A DNA stretch of 64,000 nucleotides, from NCBI RefSeq assembly GCF_030503675.1, contig NZ_CP129964.1:1116001-1180000 (forward strand). The letters are read 5' to 3'. Shown here one piece after another: positions 39,313 to 49,353 of the stretch. The position numbers and the translations under genes were made by a program. Below the pieces are notes generated by a model. That model ran no database searches, had not been told where the DNA came from, and saw only the letters and a list, made by a program, of their open reading frames with translations. Within the stretch, counting starts at the first letter, position 1. Every line of letters begins with the position of its first letter. Source of the DNA: Lutimonas zeaxanthinifaciens. GTDB lineage: Bacteria; Bacteroidota; Bacteroidia; Flavobacteriales; Flavobacteriaceae.

Positions 39313-39693
39313 TTAAAGTTTTGCCAATACTGAAATTTCAACATTGACATCTTTAGGGAGCCTTGCAACTTCAACGGTTTCCCGTGCAGGTGCCGTAGCT
39401 TCATCAAAGAAGCTTCCATACACGCCATTGATCTTTTGAAAATCATCCATATTTTTAATGAAGATAGTTGTTTTGATCACGTTTTCAAAAGACATTCCTG
39501 CGGCTTTGAGCACGCCGGAAAGGTTTTTCATGACTTGTTGAGTTTCCTTTTCTATACTATCATTTACCAGTTCACCTGATTCAGGGTTAATGGCAATCTG
39601 ACCCGAAGTATACAACGTGTCATCAACTAAAACAGCTTGCGAATAGGGGCCAATGGGTGCCGGAGCATGGGAGGTTTCAATTATTTTTTTCAT
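39313..39693 (-). CDS. ridA: RidA-family enamine/imine deaminase
   Basis: A 126-residue trimeric YjgF/YER057c/UK114 protein that hydrolyses reactive 2-aminoacrylate-type enamines from PLP enzymes. The family pattern is complete: HAPAPIGPYSQAVLVDDTLY, TSGQIAINPESGELV, NVIKTTIFIKNMDDF and PARETVEVARLPKDV, with the catalytic Arg in the last. It lies 32 bp after the LptD gene and may be co-transcribed with it. Confidence 0.95.
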   Translation of the reverse strand: MKKIIETSHAPAPIGPYSQAVLVDDTLYTSGQIAINPESGELVNDSIEKETQQVMKNLSGVLKAAGMSFENVIKTTIFIKNMDDFQKINGVYGSFFDEATAPARETVEVARLPKDVNVEISVLAKL

Positions 39694-39724
39694 GTTTTAT
39701 TTTTTTAATTCAATAAAAACTGAT

Positions 39725-42382
39725 CTAGAACAAGCGTCTGTCAGGTACTTTTCGCTGGTCGTATTTCAGGTCGCTGAGCGGGCCTGATTTGATACCTATA
39801 AAGAAATAGTAGGTGGCGCGATCGCCAAAAGGAACCCAGTTAAAACTGAATCGCCAGCTGTCCAGGTCTCTTTCAAACCGAAGTTGTGTGTAAGTAATCC
39901 CCGCATTTCTAAAATCGTAACCAGAGGATACTCCAACCCGCCACTTGGGAGAAAACTCTATATTTCCTGATACCTGCAAGGAATTAGCGGTTATTTCATT
40001 CTGGGCACGCGTATTGTTGTACGTGAGCGAATATCTTAATCGAACATCCCAGGGCATTACCGTTTTAAACAAGGTGGCCTTTTTTACATCTTCCTGATCG
40101 GCATTGACCTGCTGGTTACGGGCCGTAAGGCTCTCGCCAAACATATTTGAGGCGCTTTCACTATTCGGATCTGAATCTGATCCTCCAGAAGACTTTTTAT
40201 CCTTTAACTCTTTACTTGAAATGGAATAGTTGGCTGTAAAGTTGGCATTGGTCAGCCTTAACAGGCTTCCACCGTTGTTGATATTGAATTCATTGATTCT
40301 TGTACCATTGGCATTCAGGGCATAAGGATCCATCGTTGCGTTGACATTTAATGCCATTTTGTTTTTTAGAATTGCGGTACCCGCCGTCATTCTTAACGGA
40401 CTCCAGTTTAGCGAGTCGGCAGCAATATTATAACTTGTTGAAAAGTTCAGGTTATTCAGAATTTTTACCTTTCGAGGTTCCTCATCTTCTTCTCCGTCTT
40501 TTGGGTCCACCTTAGCCTCAAGGGTATTGTTCAGTGCCATTCCGATGGAACTGGATTCATTTCTGGAAGGAGCCCCATAGAGGCCATTTTCAAACCGGGA
40601 ATATTCCCTGAGATCCTCCGGGTCGATGCTGGCCTGGTACTCATCATAGTACTGGCTGAAATCAGGGCGATAGCTATAGGATATCGAGGGCCTCATTACA
40701 TGACGAATGGCCTTGAGCCGGCCCTTTTTAAAATTGAACATACCATAGACCGTGGTACCCGCAGAAATCCCCGCAGAATATTCCCGGTAGGTGTCAAAGC
40801 CATTGATCGTATCGGTTACTACTTCATTGATTTCATCGTCCCAGTATTTGTCTATGGTTTTAAAATACCAGACGTCCTTGTATACAATTGTAGGAGCCAG
40901 ACTTACAAATTTCAAAACCTTGGCGTTCGTACTCATGGAAATATCATGCCGTACTCCCGTCTGAGCCTCATCGAACATTTTCGCGGTACCGAATTCCTCA
41001 TCCGTAGTGGAAATTCGATTCTGTGCATTCATCGCATAGGTCACGCCTATATTCTGAATGGGGTTCTTTTTTGATCCCGATTTAGGGGCGAACGGATAAA
41101 TCCGGTCCATATTCAGGACCAGTGAAGGAAGGTTCATATCGATTCGTTCGGTATTCGTATTTTGGGTATGGGTGGCCGACGCATTCAGATTGAACGGGGT
41201 TCCCACAAACTTTTTGTAATAGCTCACGGAGGATGCAAAAGTATTGGTCAGGTAATACGGCGAACTGGACTCATTAATGGATTCCTGAAAAAAGCTACTG
41301 CTACCAAAATTTACAGAGGCAGAAAACCTTGAGGTTGGGTTGGAGGTGGTTGACTGACTGTGCGACCATCTGATAAAGAAATTATTGGCCTTGCTGTAGT
41401 CTGGAAATCCTTTTTGGCTGTTGATCAGGTTTTCATAACGAAAACTGAAATTTCCTGTAAACTTGTACCTGAGGTTATAATTTGATTCGGCTCTAAGCCC
41501 CCAGCTACCATTGGTGTAAATATCTCCTAAAAGGGCCAGGTCAAAATAGTCATTTACGGCAAAATAGTACCCGCCATTTTGCAGAAAGTACCCTTGATTG
41601 TTGTTCTGACCCCAGGTGGGGATAATAAAACCGGAAGCCCTACCACTGGTCAAAGGTGAATAAAAGAATGGCAGTATCAAAGGGGTTGGAACATCAGAGA
41701 TGACCAGATTACTCATTCCACCTACGATCTTGCTGTCGGGTACGATTTTGATATTGTTGGTCTGCACATAATAATCAGGGTTCTCTTTTTGAGAAGTTGT
41801 GAACCGGGCCCTGTTGATGTAAAAGGTACTGTCGTTTTCCTTTTTTGAAATGTCTCCGGTGATGATCATTCCCTGCTGTTCGGTTCTTGAGTTGTAGATC
41901 AGGGCTTTTTTATTTTCAAAATTATAGATCAGGGAATCCTGGGTTGAGGCCTGCTGTCCCTGTGTAAATTGTGGCCGCTGAATATAGACACCAGCAGTAT
42001 CAAAGATCCCGGTAGCAATCGCCAGGCTGTTTTTATAGTCAATGATGATCTTTCCTGCCTTGAGTTCAATATCCTGATAATAAAGTTCCGCCTCATCATA
42101 TAAAGTGGCTCTTTGATTGATGAAATCATTGGAAAGGTAATCTTTGGACTTGTGGATGATATTGTCCTCAAGGTATTCTGGGGTGATCTGAACAGTATCT
42201 GTTTTAGTGGTGTCAAGAATGGTAAGAGACGGAATTTCTGCCTCAGATAACTTCAGACTGTCCGATCTATTTACATTGTTTTCTTTACTTTCCGCATTTT
42301 GTGTCTCCTGGCTGTGGGCCGATTGACATACAAAACAAAAAAACAGGGTAAAGAAAAGTAAGTATCTTAAATTTGTATACAA
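39725..42382 (-). CDS. lptD: LPS-assembly outer-membrane protein LptD
   Basis: An 885-residue outer-membrane barrel with an N-terminal periplasmic OstA/LptA-like slide (about 70-230: YYQDIELKAGKIIIDYKNSL, YNFENKKALIYNSRTEQQGM). The barrel includes PLILPFFYSPLTSGRASGFI, a proline-rich entry typical of LptD, and ends KYDQRKVPDRRLF. It inserts lipopolysaccharide into the outer leaflet. The only in-frame start giving the signal peptide (LRYLLFFTLFFCFVCQSAHSQ) is TTG; no ATG lies upstream in frame. Divergent from the amidase gene. Confidence 0.88.
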   Translation of the reverse strand: MYTNLRYLLFFTLFFCFVCQSAHSQETQNAESKENNVNRSDSLKLSEAEIPSLTILDTTKTDTVQITPEYLEDNIIHKSKDYLSNDFINQRATLYDEAELYYQDIELKAGKIIIDYKNSLAIATGIFDTAGVYIQRPQFTQGQQASTQDSLIYNFENKKALIYNSRTEQQGMIITGDISKKENDSTFYINRARFTTSQKENPDYYVQTNNIKIVPDSKIVGGMSNLVISDVPTPLILPFFYSPLTSGRASGFIIPTWGQNNNQGYFLQNGGYYFAVNDYFDLALLGDIYTNGSWGLRAESNYNLRYKFTGNFSFRYENLINSQKGFPDYSKANNFFIRWSHSQSTTSNPTSRFSASVNFGSSSFFQESINESSSPYYLTNTFASSVSYYKKFVGTPFNLNASATHTQNTNTERIDMNLPSLVLNMDRIYPFAPKSGSKKNPIQNIGVTYAMNAQNRISTTDEEFGTAKMFDEAQTGVRHDISMSTNAKVLKFVSLAPTIVYKDVWYFKTIDKYWDDEINEVVTDTINGFDTYREYSAGISAGTTVYGMFNFKKGRLKAIRHVMRPSISYSYRPDFSQYYDEYQASIDPEDLREYSRFENGLYGAPSRNESSSIGMALNNTLEAKVDPKDGEEDEEPRKVKILNNLNFSTSYNIAADSLNWSPLRMTAGTAILKNKMALNVNATMDPYALNANGTRINEFNINNGGSLLRLTNANFTANYSISSKELKDKKSSGGSDSDPNSESASNMFGESLTARNQQVNADQEDVKKATLFKTVMPWDVRLRYSLTYNNTRAQNEITANSLQVSGNIEFSPKWRVGVSSGYDFRNAGITYTQLRFERDLDSWRFSFNWVPFGDRATYYFFIGIKSGPLSDLKYDQRKVPDRRLF

Positions 42383-42494
42383 TGCTATAAATAGTATTTT
42401 TGTAAAAAAATGCCAATTTTTTTAAAGTTACAAACTTACATATATTTTTTCAGTGGCATATACTTAATAGGGAAAAACTAGAAGGATAAAAAGC

Positions 42495-43598
42495 ATGGTG
42501 GATTTAAGAAAAAAGGGAGATTTCTATTCGTTTTCAAAGGTGGTTCTAATCGCGTTGATTTTATTGTTTTTTCAGGCAGGAATTTACGCACAAGACAATT
42601 TTACGGTAGTCCTGGATGCGGGGCACGGGGGAAAGGACCCGGGCAGGCCTGCGAAGAATTATGTTGAGAAAGACATTGCCCTGGATATTGTATTGAAACT
42701 GGGGGATAAATTAAAGTCGCTTGATGATGTCAATGTGGTTTACACGCGAGAAAAAGATGTTTTTGTAGACTTAAAGGAACGCGGACGAATTGCCAATGAC
42801 GCAGATGCTGACCTGTTTGTTTCGATTCATTGCAATGCCTTTACCAATAACGCTTACGGAACGGAAACTTATGTGTTGGGGCTGCATGCGAACAAGCAGA
42901 ATTTTGAAGTGGCCAAGCACGAAAACTCGGTGATCTTTTTAGAAGATAACTACCAGGAAAAGTATGAAGGATTTGACCCGAACTCTCCGGAGGCTGTTAT
43001 TGGGATGACCCTGATGCAGGAGGAGTTTTTAGATCAGAGCCTTTACCTGGCAAGCAATATCCAAACGAACTTCAGAGAAGATCTGAAGCGAAGGGACAGA
43101 GGAGTTAAGCAGGCTGGTTTTGTCGTACTGCATCAAACCTATATGCCCAGTGTCCTGATCGAAACCGGTTTTATCACGAATTCGAATGAAGGCGCTTATC
43201 TGAATTCCAAGAAAGGACAGGACAAGGTGGCGGGAGCCATATACGATGCCATCAAAACCTATAAAGCCAACCTGGATGCAAATATGGTTGTTGAAGAAGC
43301 TCCTATTGCGGCGGTAACCCCTTCAAACGTGTATCCCGGGGTAGATTTTAAAGTGCAAATTTCATCAGGCAAGCGAAAGCTCGAAACAAAATCGTATAAT
43401 TTTAAGGGATTGAAAGGTGTGGAACGCGGAAAAATCGGAGGTGTGTATAAATACTATTACGGGAATTCTTCTGATTATGATCAAATTGTAAAATTACAAA
43501 AAGAGGCTCGAAAAGCAGGTTTCAAATCTGCCTTTATCGTTGCCTTCAAAGGGGAGGAAAGGATCAATGTTTCTGAAGTGATCAATAAATCACTTTGA
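42495..43598 (+). CDS. N-acetylmuramoyl-L-alanine amidase with C-terminal SPOR-like domain
   Basis: A 367-residue periplasmic zinc amidase cleaving murein stem peptides, used in cell separation. Signal/anchor about 13-32. The Amidase_3 domain has VVLDAGHGGKDPG (first zinc His), SIHCNAFTNN (second His) and VLIETGFITNSNEG (catalytic Glu). The last ~85 residues (VDFKVQISSGKRK ... ARKAGFKSAFIVAFKG) look like a SPOR domain, which would target it to denuded septal glycan. The start ATG is clear. mlaD follows. Confidence 0.9.
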   Translation: MVDLRKKGDFYSFSKVVLIALILLFFQAGIYAQDNFTVVLDAGHGGKDPGRPAKNYVEKDIALDIVLKLGDKLKSLDDVNVVYTREKDVFVDLKERGRIANDADADLFVSIHCNAFTNNAYGTETYVLGLHANKQNFEVAKHENSVIFLEDNYQEKYEGFDPNSPEAVIGMTLMQEEFLDQSLYLASNIQTNFREDLKRRDRGVKQAGFVVLHQTYMPSVLIETGFITNSNEGAYLNSKKGQDKVAGAIYDAIKTYKANLDANMVVEEAPIAAVTPSNVYPGVDFKVQISSGKRKLETKSYNFKGLKGVERGKIGGVYKYYYGNSSDYDQIVKLQKEARKAGFKSAFIVAFKGEERINVSEVINKSL

Positions 43599-43721
43599 AA
43601 TAAATTCATGAGTTTTTACGTTTAAGCTGAAAGGCTTGATTTTAAAGGGAGAAAAGATTTGTATTCTTTCAATGCACAGCAGAAAAATAATTAGTAATAT
43701 TGTTGAACCAATAACACTATT

Positions 43722-44666
43722 TTGACCGTAAACAGAGAAATTAAAACAGGTATTTTCGCCATCATTATCCTTGCGATGTTCGTATGGGGATATAATTTTA
43801 TAAAAAATCAGGGTTTTTACGATAATACAAGGACTTTCTACGCTGAATACACCAACGTTCAGGGTTTGTCACCTAAAAGTCCGATTACCATAAACGGTTT
43901 AAAAGTTGGAACCGTATCAGAAATAACTTTTCATCCGGAAAAAAAGGGAATCCTTGTGGCTCATCTTAATCTGAGTAACGAAATCGAGTTTTCCAAAAAC
44001 TCCGTGGCCCAGATCTACAGCCCGGATTTTATAAGCGGTAAATCCTTAAAGATCAACATATCCATCGATGAAGGTGAAATGGCTAAAGACGGCGATACAC
44101 TTATCGGAGAGGTAGACTCCGGCATCATGGGAATGATCAATGAGCAGATAGCACCGCTACAGTCAAAAGTGGAAAGCTTTGTGGTCCATACTGATTCTGT
44201 TATGCAGAATATCAATGAGATCATGAATGAGGAAAATCAAAAAAATATCAGAGAGTCTCTGGCTAACATGAATGCTGTTTTGGCCCGTTTTAAAAATACG
44301 GCAAGGAACCTGGAGGTCATGACCAGCGAGGGAGGGAAGATCGACAGCATTATGACAGGGGCCAATATGGCCATGGGTAATTTTGTTGAGATCTCAGATT
44401 CGATCAAAGCTGTAAACATTGGTGCCACAGTGGCTGAATTACAACATTCTCTGGAGAGTTTTAATGTGATCCTTGACAGTGTAAAAACCGGAAACGGGTC
44501 AATTGGCAAACTGATGCAGGATGAGGAACTTTACAATAATTTAACCAATGCCTCAAAAGAACTGGAAGAACTGCTGAGGGAAGTCAAAGAACACCCCAAG
44601 CGTTTTGTGCATTTATCGGTCTTTGGAAGAAAGGAGAAACCTTATGAGCCGCCGGTGGAAGAGTAG
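43722..44666 (+). CDS. MlaD/MCE-domain lipid-transport protein
   Basis: A 314-residue protein anchored by one N-terminal helix (TGIFAIIILAMFVWGYNFI), then a single MCE domain at about 37-115 (FYAEYTNVQGLSPKSPITIN and GLKVGTVSEITFHPEKKGIL), followed by a long helical tail. It probably forms a hexameric ring moving phospholipid between membranes. The only start that fits is TTG; the frame gives a good anchor. The MlaE permease and MlaF ATPase partners are not in this window. Confidence 0.88.
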   Translation: MTVNREIKTGIFAIIILAMFVWGYNFIKNQGFYDNTRTFYAEYTNVQGLSPKSPITINGLKVGTVSEITFHPEKKGILVAHLNLSNEIEFSKNSVAQIYSPDFISGKSLKINISIDEGEMAKDGDTLIGEVDSGIMGMINEQIAPLQSKVESFVVHTDSVMQNINEIMNEENQKNIRESLANMNAVLARFKNTARNLEVMTSEGGKIDSIMTGANMAMGNFVEISDSIKAVNIGATVAELQHSLESFNVILDSVKTGNGSIGKLMQDEELYNNLTNASKELEELLREVKEHPKRFVHLSVFGRKEKPYEPPVEE

Positions 44667-44775
44667 TTAATAACTTGTAATAATTTTGTTATCCTTCCTT
44701 TTTGATTATCTTTATTTTTATTTCGAATAGGAGTTGTCTTTGAGATGGCTTCAAACATTATTTAGATACCCGTAT

Positions 44776-46104
44776 ATGTCTTATTTACCTAATGTTTTAT
44801 TTGCCTTGCTTCTGATAGGAGGGGTAGGTTTTTTTGTGAGAAATGTCAAGAAACTAAGTCGAAATATTAGTTTGGGAAAAGATATTGACAGGAGTGACCG
44901 GATCGCTGACCGTTGGAAACATATGGCGGCAATTGCGTTAGGCCAGTCCAAGATGGTAAGGAGGCCCATAGCAGGCTTACTTCATATTATAGTCTACATT
45001 GGATTTATCATTATCAATATAGAGGTTCTCGAGATCATCATAGATGGCCTTTTTGGCACACATCGAATCTTTGCTTTTGCCGGCGGATTCTATAATTTTT
45101 TAATAGGCTCCTTTGAGATCCTGGCCTTTCTGGTGCTGCTTTCGGTCATCATTTTCTGGATCAGGAGGATGGTGTTAAAACTACCGCGCTTCTGGTCAAA
45201 GGAAATGACCAGCTGGCCCAAGAATGATGCCCTGAATATATTGTATTTTGAAGTTGTGCTCATGGGGCTGTTCCTGCTGATGAACGCGGCAGACTATGGG
45301 TTGCAGCAAATGGGTGCCATTCATTATGTTCAGGCAGGAAGTTTTCCTGTGAGCCAGTTCATTGCGAGCTGGTTGCCTGAGAATGAGCTTACTCTTTTTT
45401 ATATTGAGCGTGGAGCCTGGTGGCTGCATATCATTGGTATTCTGATCTTTTTGAATTATCTGTATTATTCCAAGCATTTACATATTTTACTGGCTTTCCC
45501 CAATACATTTTACGCCAATCTTGAGCCTCAGGGAAGATTTGACAATCTGGCCTCTGTGACCAAAGAAGTAAAACTGATGATGGACCCTGACGCTGATCCT
45601 TATGCCGTTCCGGAAGAAGGAGAAGAAGATGAGGTAGGCAAGTTTGGGGCCAGTGATGTTACCGATCTTTCCTGGGTGCAGTTAATGAATGCTTATACCT
45701 GTACCGAGTGTGGCCGATGCAGTTCAGTTTGCCCGGCCAATCAGACGGGGAAGGAATTGTCACCTAGAGCCATTATGATGAAGACCAGAGACAGGCTTGA
45801 AGAGGTAGGGCGCTTTATAGATAAAGAAGGAGAAGTAGCTTTTAGAGAAAAAGGAGATGGGAAATCCTTGCTAGATACGATCTCTGAAGCGGAATTATGG
45901 GCCTGCACCAGTTGTAATGCCTGTGTTACGGAATGTCCGGTAAGTATTGATCCTTTGTCGATTATTATGGATATGAGAAGGTATCTGGTCATGGAACAAT
46001 CAGCGGCACCTCAGGAGTTAAACCTGATGATGACCAATGTTGAAAATAACGGTGCTCCCTGGCAGTATAGCCAGATGGACCGATTGAACTGGAAGGATGA
46101 GTAA
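44776..46104 (+). CDS. Membrane-bound 4Fe-4S oxidoreductase (HdrC/NarI-like plus ferredoxin domain)
   Basis: About 442 residues from the ATG (MSYLPNVLFALLL) rather than the TTG 14 codons upstream. Five to six helices fill the first ~270 residues, with His pairs that could bind haem. The C-terminal domain carries two 4Fe-4S clusters: CTECGRCSSVCP and CTSCNACVTECP. It resembles the electron-transfer subunits linked to ETF or heterodisulfide reductase in Bacteroidota. The partner (Fe-S)-binding protein follows after 80 bp. Confidence 0.9.
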   Translation: MSYLPNVLFALLLIGGVGFFVRNVKKLSRNISLGKDIDRSDRIADRWKHMAAIALGQSKMVRRPIAGLLHIIVYIGFIIINIEVLEIIIDGLFGTHRIFAFAGGFYNFLIGSFEILAFLVLLSVIIFWIRRMVLKLPRFWSKEMTSWPKNDALNILYFEVVLMGLFLLMNAADYGLQQMGAIHYVQAGSFPVSQFIASWLPENELTLFYIERGAWWLHIIGILIFLNYLYYSKHLHILLAFPNTFYANLEPQGRFDNLASVTKEVKLMMDPDADPYAVPEEGEEDEVGKFGASDVTDLSWVQLMNAYTCTECGRCSSVCPANQTGKELSPRAIMMKTRDRLEEVGRFIDKEGEVAFREKGDGKSLLDTISEAELWACTSCNACVTECPVSIDPLSIIMDMRRYLVMEQSAAPQELNLMMTNVENNGAPWQYSQMDRLNWKDE

Positions 46105-46184
46105 GGATCTTTAAGTGTTGAAAAAACCTGATCAAAGTTTACAAAGAGGAATATTGAATTTAGAAAAAATTAAATTAACTTAGT

Positions 46185-46964
46185 ATGGTAATACCGACAA
46201 TGGCGGAAAAAATGGCGGAGGGAAAAACTCCCGAGGTCTTGTTTTGGGTAGGTTGTGCAGGAAGTTTTGATGATAGAGCCAAGAAAATCACCAAGGCCTT
46301 TGCCAAGATCCTGATAGAAGCAAACGTGGATTTTGCGGTATTGGGAACTGAGGAAAGCTGTACGGGAGACCCGGCAAAAAGGGCCGGGAATGAATTTTTA
46401 TTTCAGATGCAGGCGGTTACGAATATCGAAGTACTGAATGCATATGAAGTAAAGAAAATAGTGACGACCTGTCCACATTGTTTCAACACGCTCAAAAATG
46501 AATACCCTGAGCTTGGAGGTACTTACGAGGTCATGCATCATACGGAGTTTTTGAAGTCCCTGCTTGATGAAGGACGAATCAGTATTGAAGGTGGAAAGTA
46601 CGCTGGTAAAAGGATCACATTTCATGACCCTTGTTACCTGGGAAGGGCCAATGGGATCTATGAGGCACCGAGAGACCTGATCAGGAAGCTGGAGATCGAG
46701 CTGGTTGAGATGAAGCGTTGTAAATCGAAAGGATTGTGTTGCGGAGCAGGTGGGGCTCAAATGTTCAAGGATGCGGAAAAAGGAGATAAGGAGATCTTTA
46801 TTGAGAGAACAGAGGAAGCCCTGGAGACCAAACCGGAATTTATAGCTACCGGTTGCCCGTTTTGTAATACCATGATGACCGATGGGGTCAAGAACAAGGA
46901 AAAAGAAAAGAATATCAAAGTAATGGACATAGCCGAATTAGTGGCCGGCGCCAAAGATTTATAA
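46185..46964 (+). CDS. (Fe-S)-binding CCG-domain protein (HdrB/GlpC-like)
   Basis: A 259-residue soluble protein with two cysteine-rich CCG domains: LFWVGCAGSFDDRAKKI with TTCPHCFNTLKNEY, and HDPCYLGRAN with KGLCCGAGGAQMF and ATGCPFCNTMM. These bind an unusual Fe-S cluster and receive electrons from quinone or flavoprotein partners. With the membrane subunit just upstream it forms a two-gene redox complex. Physiological donor and acceptor are not known from the sequence. Confidence 0.9.
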   Translation: MVIPTMAEKMAEGKTPEVLFWVGCAGSFDDRAKKITKAFAKILIEANVDFAVLGTEESCTGDPAKRAGNEFLFQMQAVTNIEVLNAYEVKKIVTTCPHCFNTLKNEYPELGGTYEVMHHTEFLKSLLDEGRISIEGGKYAGKRITFHDPCYLGRANGIYEAPRDLIRKLEIELVEMKRCKSKGLCCGAGGAQMFKDAEKGDKEIFIERTEEALETKPEFIATGCPFCNTMMTDGVKNKEKEKNIKVMDIAELVAGAKDL

Positions 46965-46980
46965 TACATACAAACAGAAT

Positions 46981-47592
46981 ATGCCACATTTGAGAGATAA
47001 AAATCTAGTAAACGTTTACGAAGAGATCGATAAGGCGAATGGAACGATCAAGACCCTGTCGACGGCTTTAAAGGACGAAGAAGAGAACAATTCTGTGCTT
47101 AAAAAGCACAGGATCATTTTAGGGGTGGCCAGCCTGGTGCTCCTGATCTTGTTTTTGTGGTCCTTTTTGCCAAAATCCAAGCAGTATAAGGAGGAGTACC
47201 TGATCAAAAACAACCTGAGCCTGATCGATACAGACTCCCTGCATAAACTTGAACGAAAGGCAAGACAGCTGGTCGTTATTGATTCGGCGAAAACCTCGTT
47301 GATCGATATGAGCATTGTATACAGTATTCAAATAGGTGCCTATACCAATTTCAGTTCGAACCTGATCTCAGATGATATCACCCAGCTTGAAGAATTTGAA
47401 GAAAATGGCTTTAATAAGTTTGCCATCGGAAAATTTACAACCTACAAGGAGGCGGTGATGCTAAGGGATGATTTGAAACGGGTTGGTTTTAAAGACTGCT
47501 TTATCATTGCCAAGTCTTATGGTATGCCTGTTGATATTAAAGAGGCCTTGCAGCTCAGTGGAGAAAAATGGATAAGAGGAACAGTTAATTAA
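46981..47592 (+). CDS. Single-pass membrane protein with SPOR-like domain
   Basis: A 203-residue protein: a ~45-residue cytoplasmic coiled-coil-like start (NVYEEIDKANGTIKTLSTAL), one helix (IILGVASLVLLILFLWSFL), then a periplasmic part whose last ~90 residues match a SPOR fold: VYSIQIGAYTNFSSNLI and NKFAIGKFTTYKEAVMLRDD followed by LKRVGFKDCFIIAK. SPOR domains bind denuded septal peptidoglycan, so a division-site role is likely. It starts 16 bp after the Fe-S gene, and menA begins 14 bp after it. Confidence 0.78.
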   Translation: MPHLRDKNLVNVYEEIDKANGTIKTLSTALKDEEENNSVLKKHRIILGVASLVLLILFLWSFLPKSKQYKEEYLIKNNLSLIDTDSLHKLERKARQLVVIDSAKTSLIDMSIVYSIQIGAYTNFSSNLISDDITQLEEFEENGFNKFAIGKFTTYKEAVMLRDDLKRVGFKDCFIIAKSYGMPVDIKEALQLSGEKWIRGTVN

Positions 47593-47606
47593 TCAAAGAA
47601 TTTATT

Positions 47607-48509
47607 GTGTCAACTATAAAAAGCTGGATCGAGGCGGCACGCCTTAGAACCTTACCCTTGTCGTTATCAGGAATCATTGCGGGATCATTTATGGCAGCAG
47701 CAAAGGGTGTATTTGATCCGGTCATCTGTATACTTGCCCTGTTTACAACGACAGGATTTCAGATCATTTCAAATTTTGCAAATGATTATGGAGACGGGGT
47801 CAAGGGAACCGATAACGAGGATAGGGTAGGCCCCCAGCGTGCTTTGCAGAGCGGAGCGATCAGCCCGTCAGCTATGAAAAACGGAATAAAGATCACGGGT
47901 GTGATCAGTTTTGCCCTTGCTTTGCTTTTGATCTATGTTTCCTTTGGAACGGAATACCTTTTTTACAGTATCCTTTTTATTGTTCTTGGTTTGGCCTGTG
48001 TGGTAGCTGCAATCAAGTATACCATTGGGGTAAATGCCTATGGCTACAGTGGTTACGGGGATCTCTTTGTTTTTATATTTTTTGGCCTTTTAAGCGTTTG
48101 CGGTACGTATTTTTTATACAGCAAGTCGATTGAATTTAGTGTATTCCTACCGGCATGTACGATTGGTTTGTTAAGTGTGGGGGTACTGAACCTGAATAAT
48201 ATGCGTGATCAGGAATCGGATAAAAAGTCGGGTAAGAATACCATTGTGGTCAAAATCGGGAATGAATTTGCCCGTTATTACCATTTTTATCTTCTTGGCG
48301 CCTCATTTTTATTCGCACTTTTATATACGGCGATCAACTTCCATAGCCCTTATCAATTCTTATTTTTAATAGCCTTTATACCTGTTTTTAAGCATTTTAA
48401 GACCGTGTATGACAACAAGGACCCAAAGACCCTTGACCCTGAATTAAAGAAACTGGCACTGAGCACTTTTTTGTTTGCTATTTTCTTTGGAATTGGCTTG
48501 CTTCTTTGA
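47607..48509 (+). CDS. menA: 1,4-dihydroxy-2-naphthoate polyprenyltransferase
   Basis: A 300-residue UbiA-type integral membrane enzyme that prenylates dihydroxynaphthoate, the membrane step of menaquinone synthesis. The first Asp motif is NFANDYGDGVKGTDNED, then RVGPQRALQSG; the second is NLNNMRDQESDKKSGKNT. About eight to nine helices. Translation starts at GTG; no in-frame ATG gives the conserved SWIEAARLRTLPLS start. It lies close behind the SPOR gene and supports a menaquinone-based respiratory chain fed by the Fe-S proteins upstream. Confidence 0.95.
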   Translation: MSTIKSWIEAARLRTLPLSLSGIIAGSFMAAAKGVFDPVICILALFTTTGFQIISNFANDYGDGVKGTDNEDRVGPQRALQSGAISPSAMKNGIKITGVISFALALLLIYVSFGTEYLFYSILFIVLGLACVVAAIKYTIGVNAYGYSGYGDLFVFIFFGLLSVCGTYFLYSKSIEFSVFLPACTIGLLSVGVLNLNNMRDQESDKKSGKNTIVVKIGNEFARYYHFYLLGASFLFALLYTAINFHSPYQFLFLIAFIPVFKHFKTVYDNKDPKTLDPELKKLALSTFLFAIFFGIGLLL

Positions 48510-48626
48510 TCAAATAAAGCGATTGTTTATGCAATGAATATTCATTAAATTTAGGGTGCTTAAAAACTGCTCCGTGCGGTTATCAGCAAATCGTGTTTAT
48601 TGAAAAAACTGCAAAAACAAACTCTT

Positions 48627-49304
48627 ATGAAAATCACTTATCTGGGGCACGCCGCCCTTGCCATTGAAGAAGGCGATGTACATATTTTGGTAGATCCTTT
48701 TATCAGTCCAAACGATCTTGCAAAAGATATTGATATCAACAGCCTGAAGGCGGATTATATTATGATCACCCATGCACATGGAGATCATATTGCGGATGTA
48801 GAGGCTATTGTTAAGAATACTGGAGCTAAGATCATTTCGAATGCAGAGATCGTTTCATATTACGGGGCCAAGGGTATTGAGGGCCACCCGATGAACCACG
48901 GAGGTAGCTGGCAGTTTGAATTTGGAAAAGTGACCTATACCAATGCGGTTCATTCCAGTTCGTTCCCTGATGGAAGTTATGGGGGGCAGCCCGGAGGTTT
49001 TATCCTGGAAACCAGTGATGGCAATCTTTATATTGCCGGGGATACCGCCCTTACCATGGATATGAAACTAATCCCAATTCAATGCAAGATCGATCTGGCC
49101 GTATTGCCTATTGGGGATAACTTTACCATGGGTATAGACAGCGCCATCATTGCCTCTGATTTTATAGAATGCGATGAGGTACTGGGCTATCATTATGATA
49201 CTTTTGGATATATCGTAATTGATCATGAAGAAGCGCAGAAATCATTTGCTGATAAAGGTAAAAACCTGATTTTACTTCCTATTGGTGATCATCTTACTTT
49301 TTAA
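48627..49304 (+). CDS. UPF0173-type metal-dependent hydrolase (metallo-beta-lactamase fold)
   Basis: A 225-residue soluble protein from ATG (MKITYLGHAALAI); the TTG nine codons before adds nothing conserved. The metal motif is ITHAHGDHIADV, with further His/Asp in HPMNHGG, AGDTALTMDM and GYHYDTF. UPF0173 members are broad hydrolases of unclear substrate. Preceded by a ~90-bp gap, and followed after 49 bp by an SRPBCC gene. Confidence 0.9.
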   Translation: MKITYLGHAALAIEEGDVHILVDPFISPNDLAKDIDINSLKADYIMITHAHGDHIADVEAIVKNTGAKIISNAEIVSYYGAKGIEGHPMNHGGSWQFEFGKVTYTNAVHSSSFPDGSYGGQPGGFILETSDGNLYIAGDTALTMDMKLIPIQCKIDLAVLPIGDNFTMGIDSAIIASDFIECDEVLGYHYDTFGYIVIDHEEAQKSFADKGKNLILLPIGDHLTF

Positions 49305-49353
49305 TTTTTTCATTTTTTAGTAACTTTAGGCAAGAACCCCTAAAGCAGCAATC

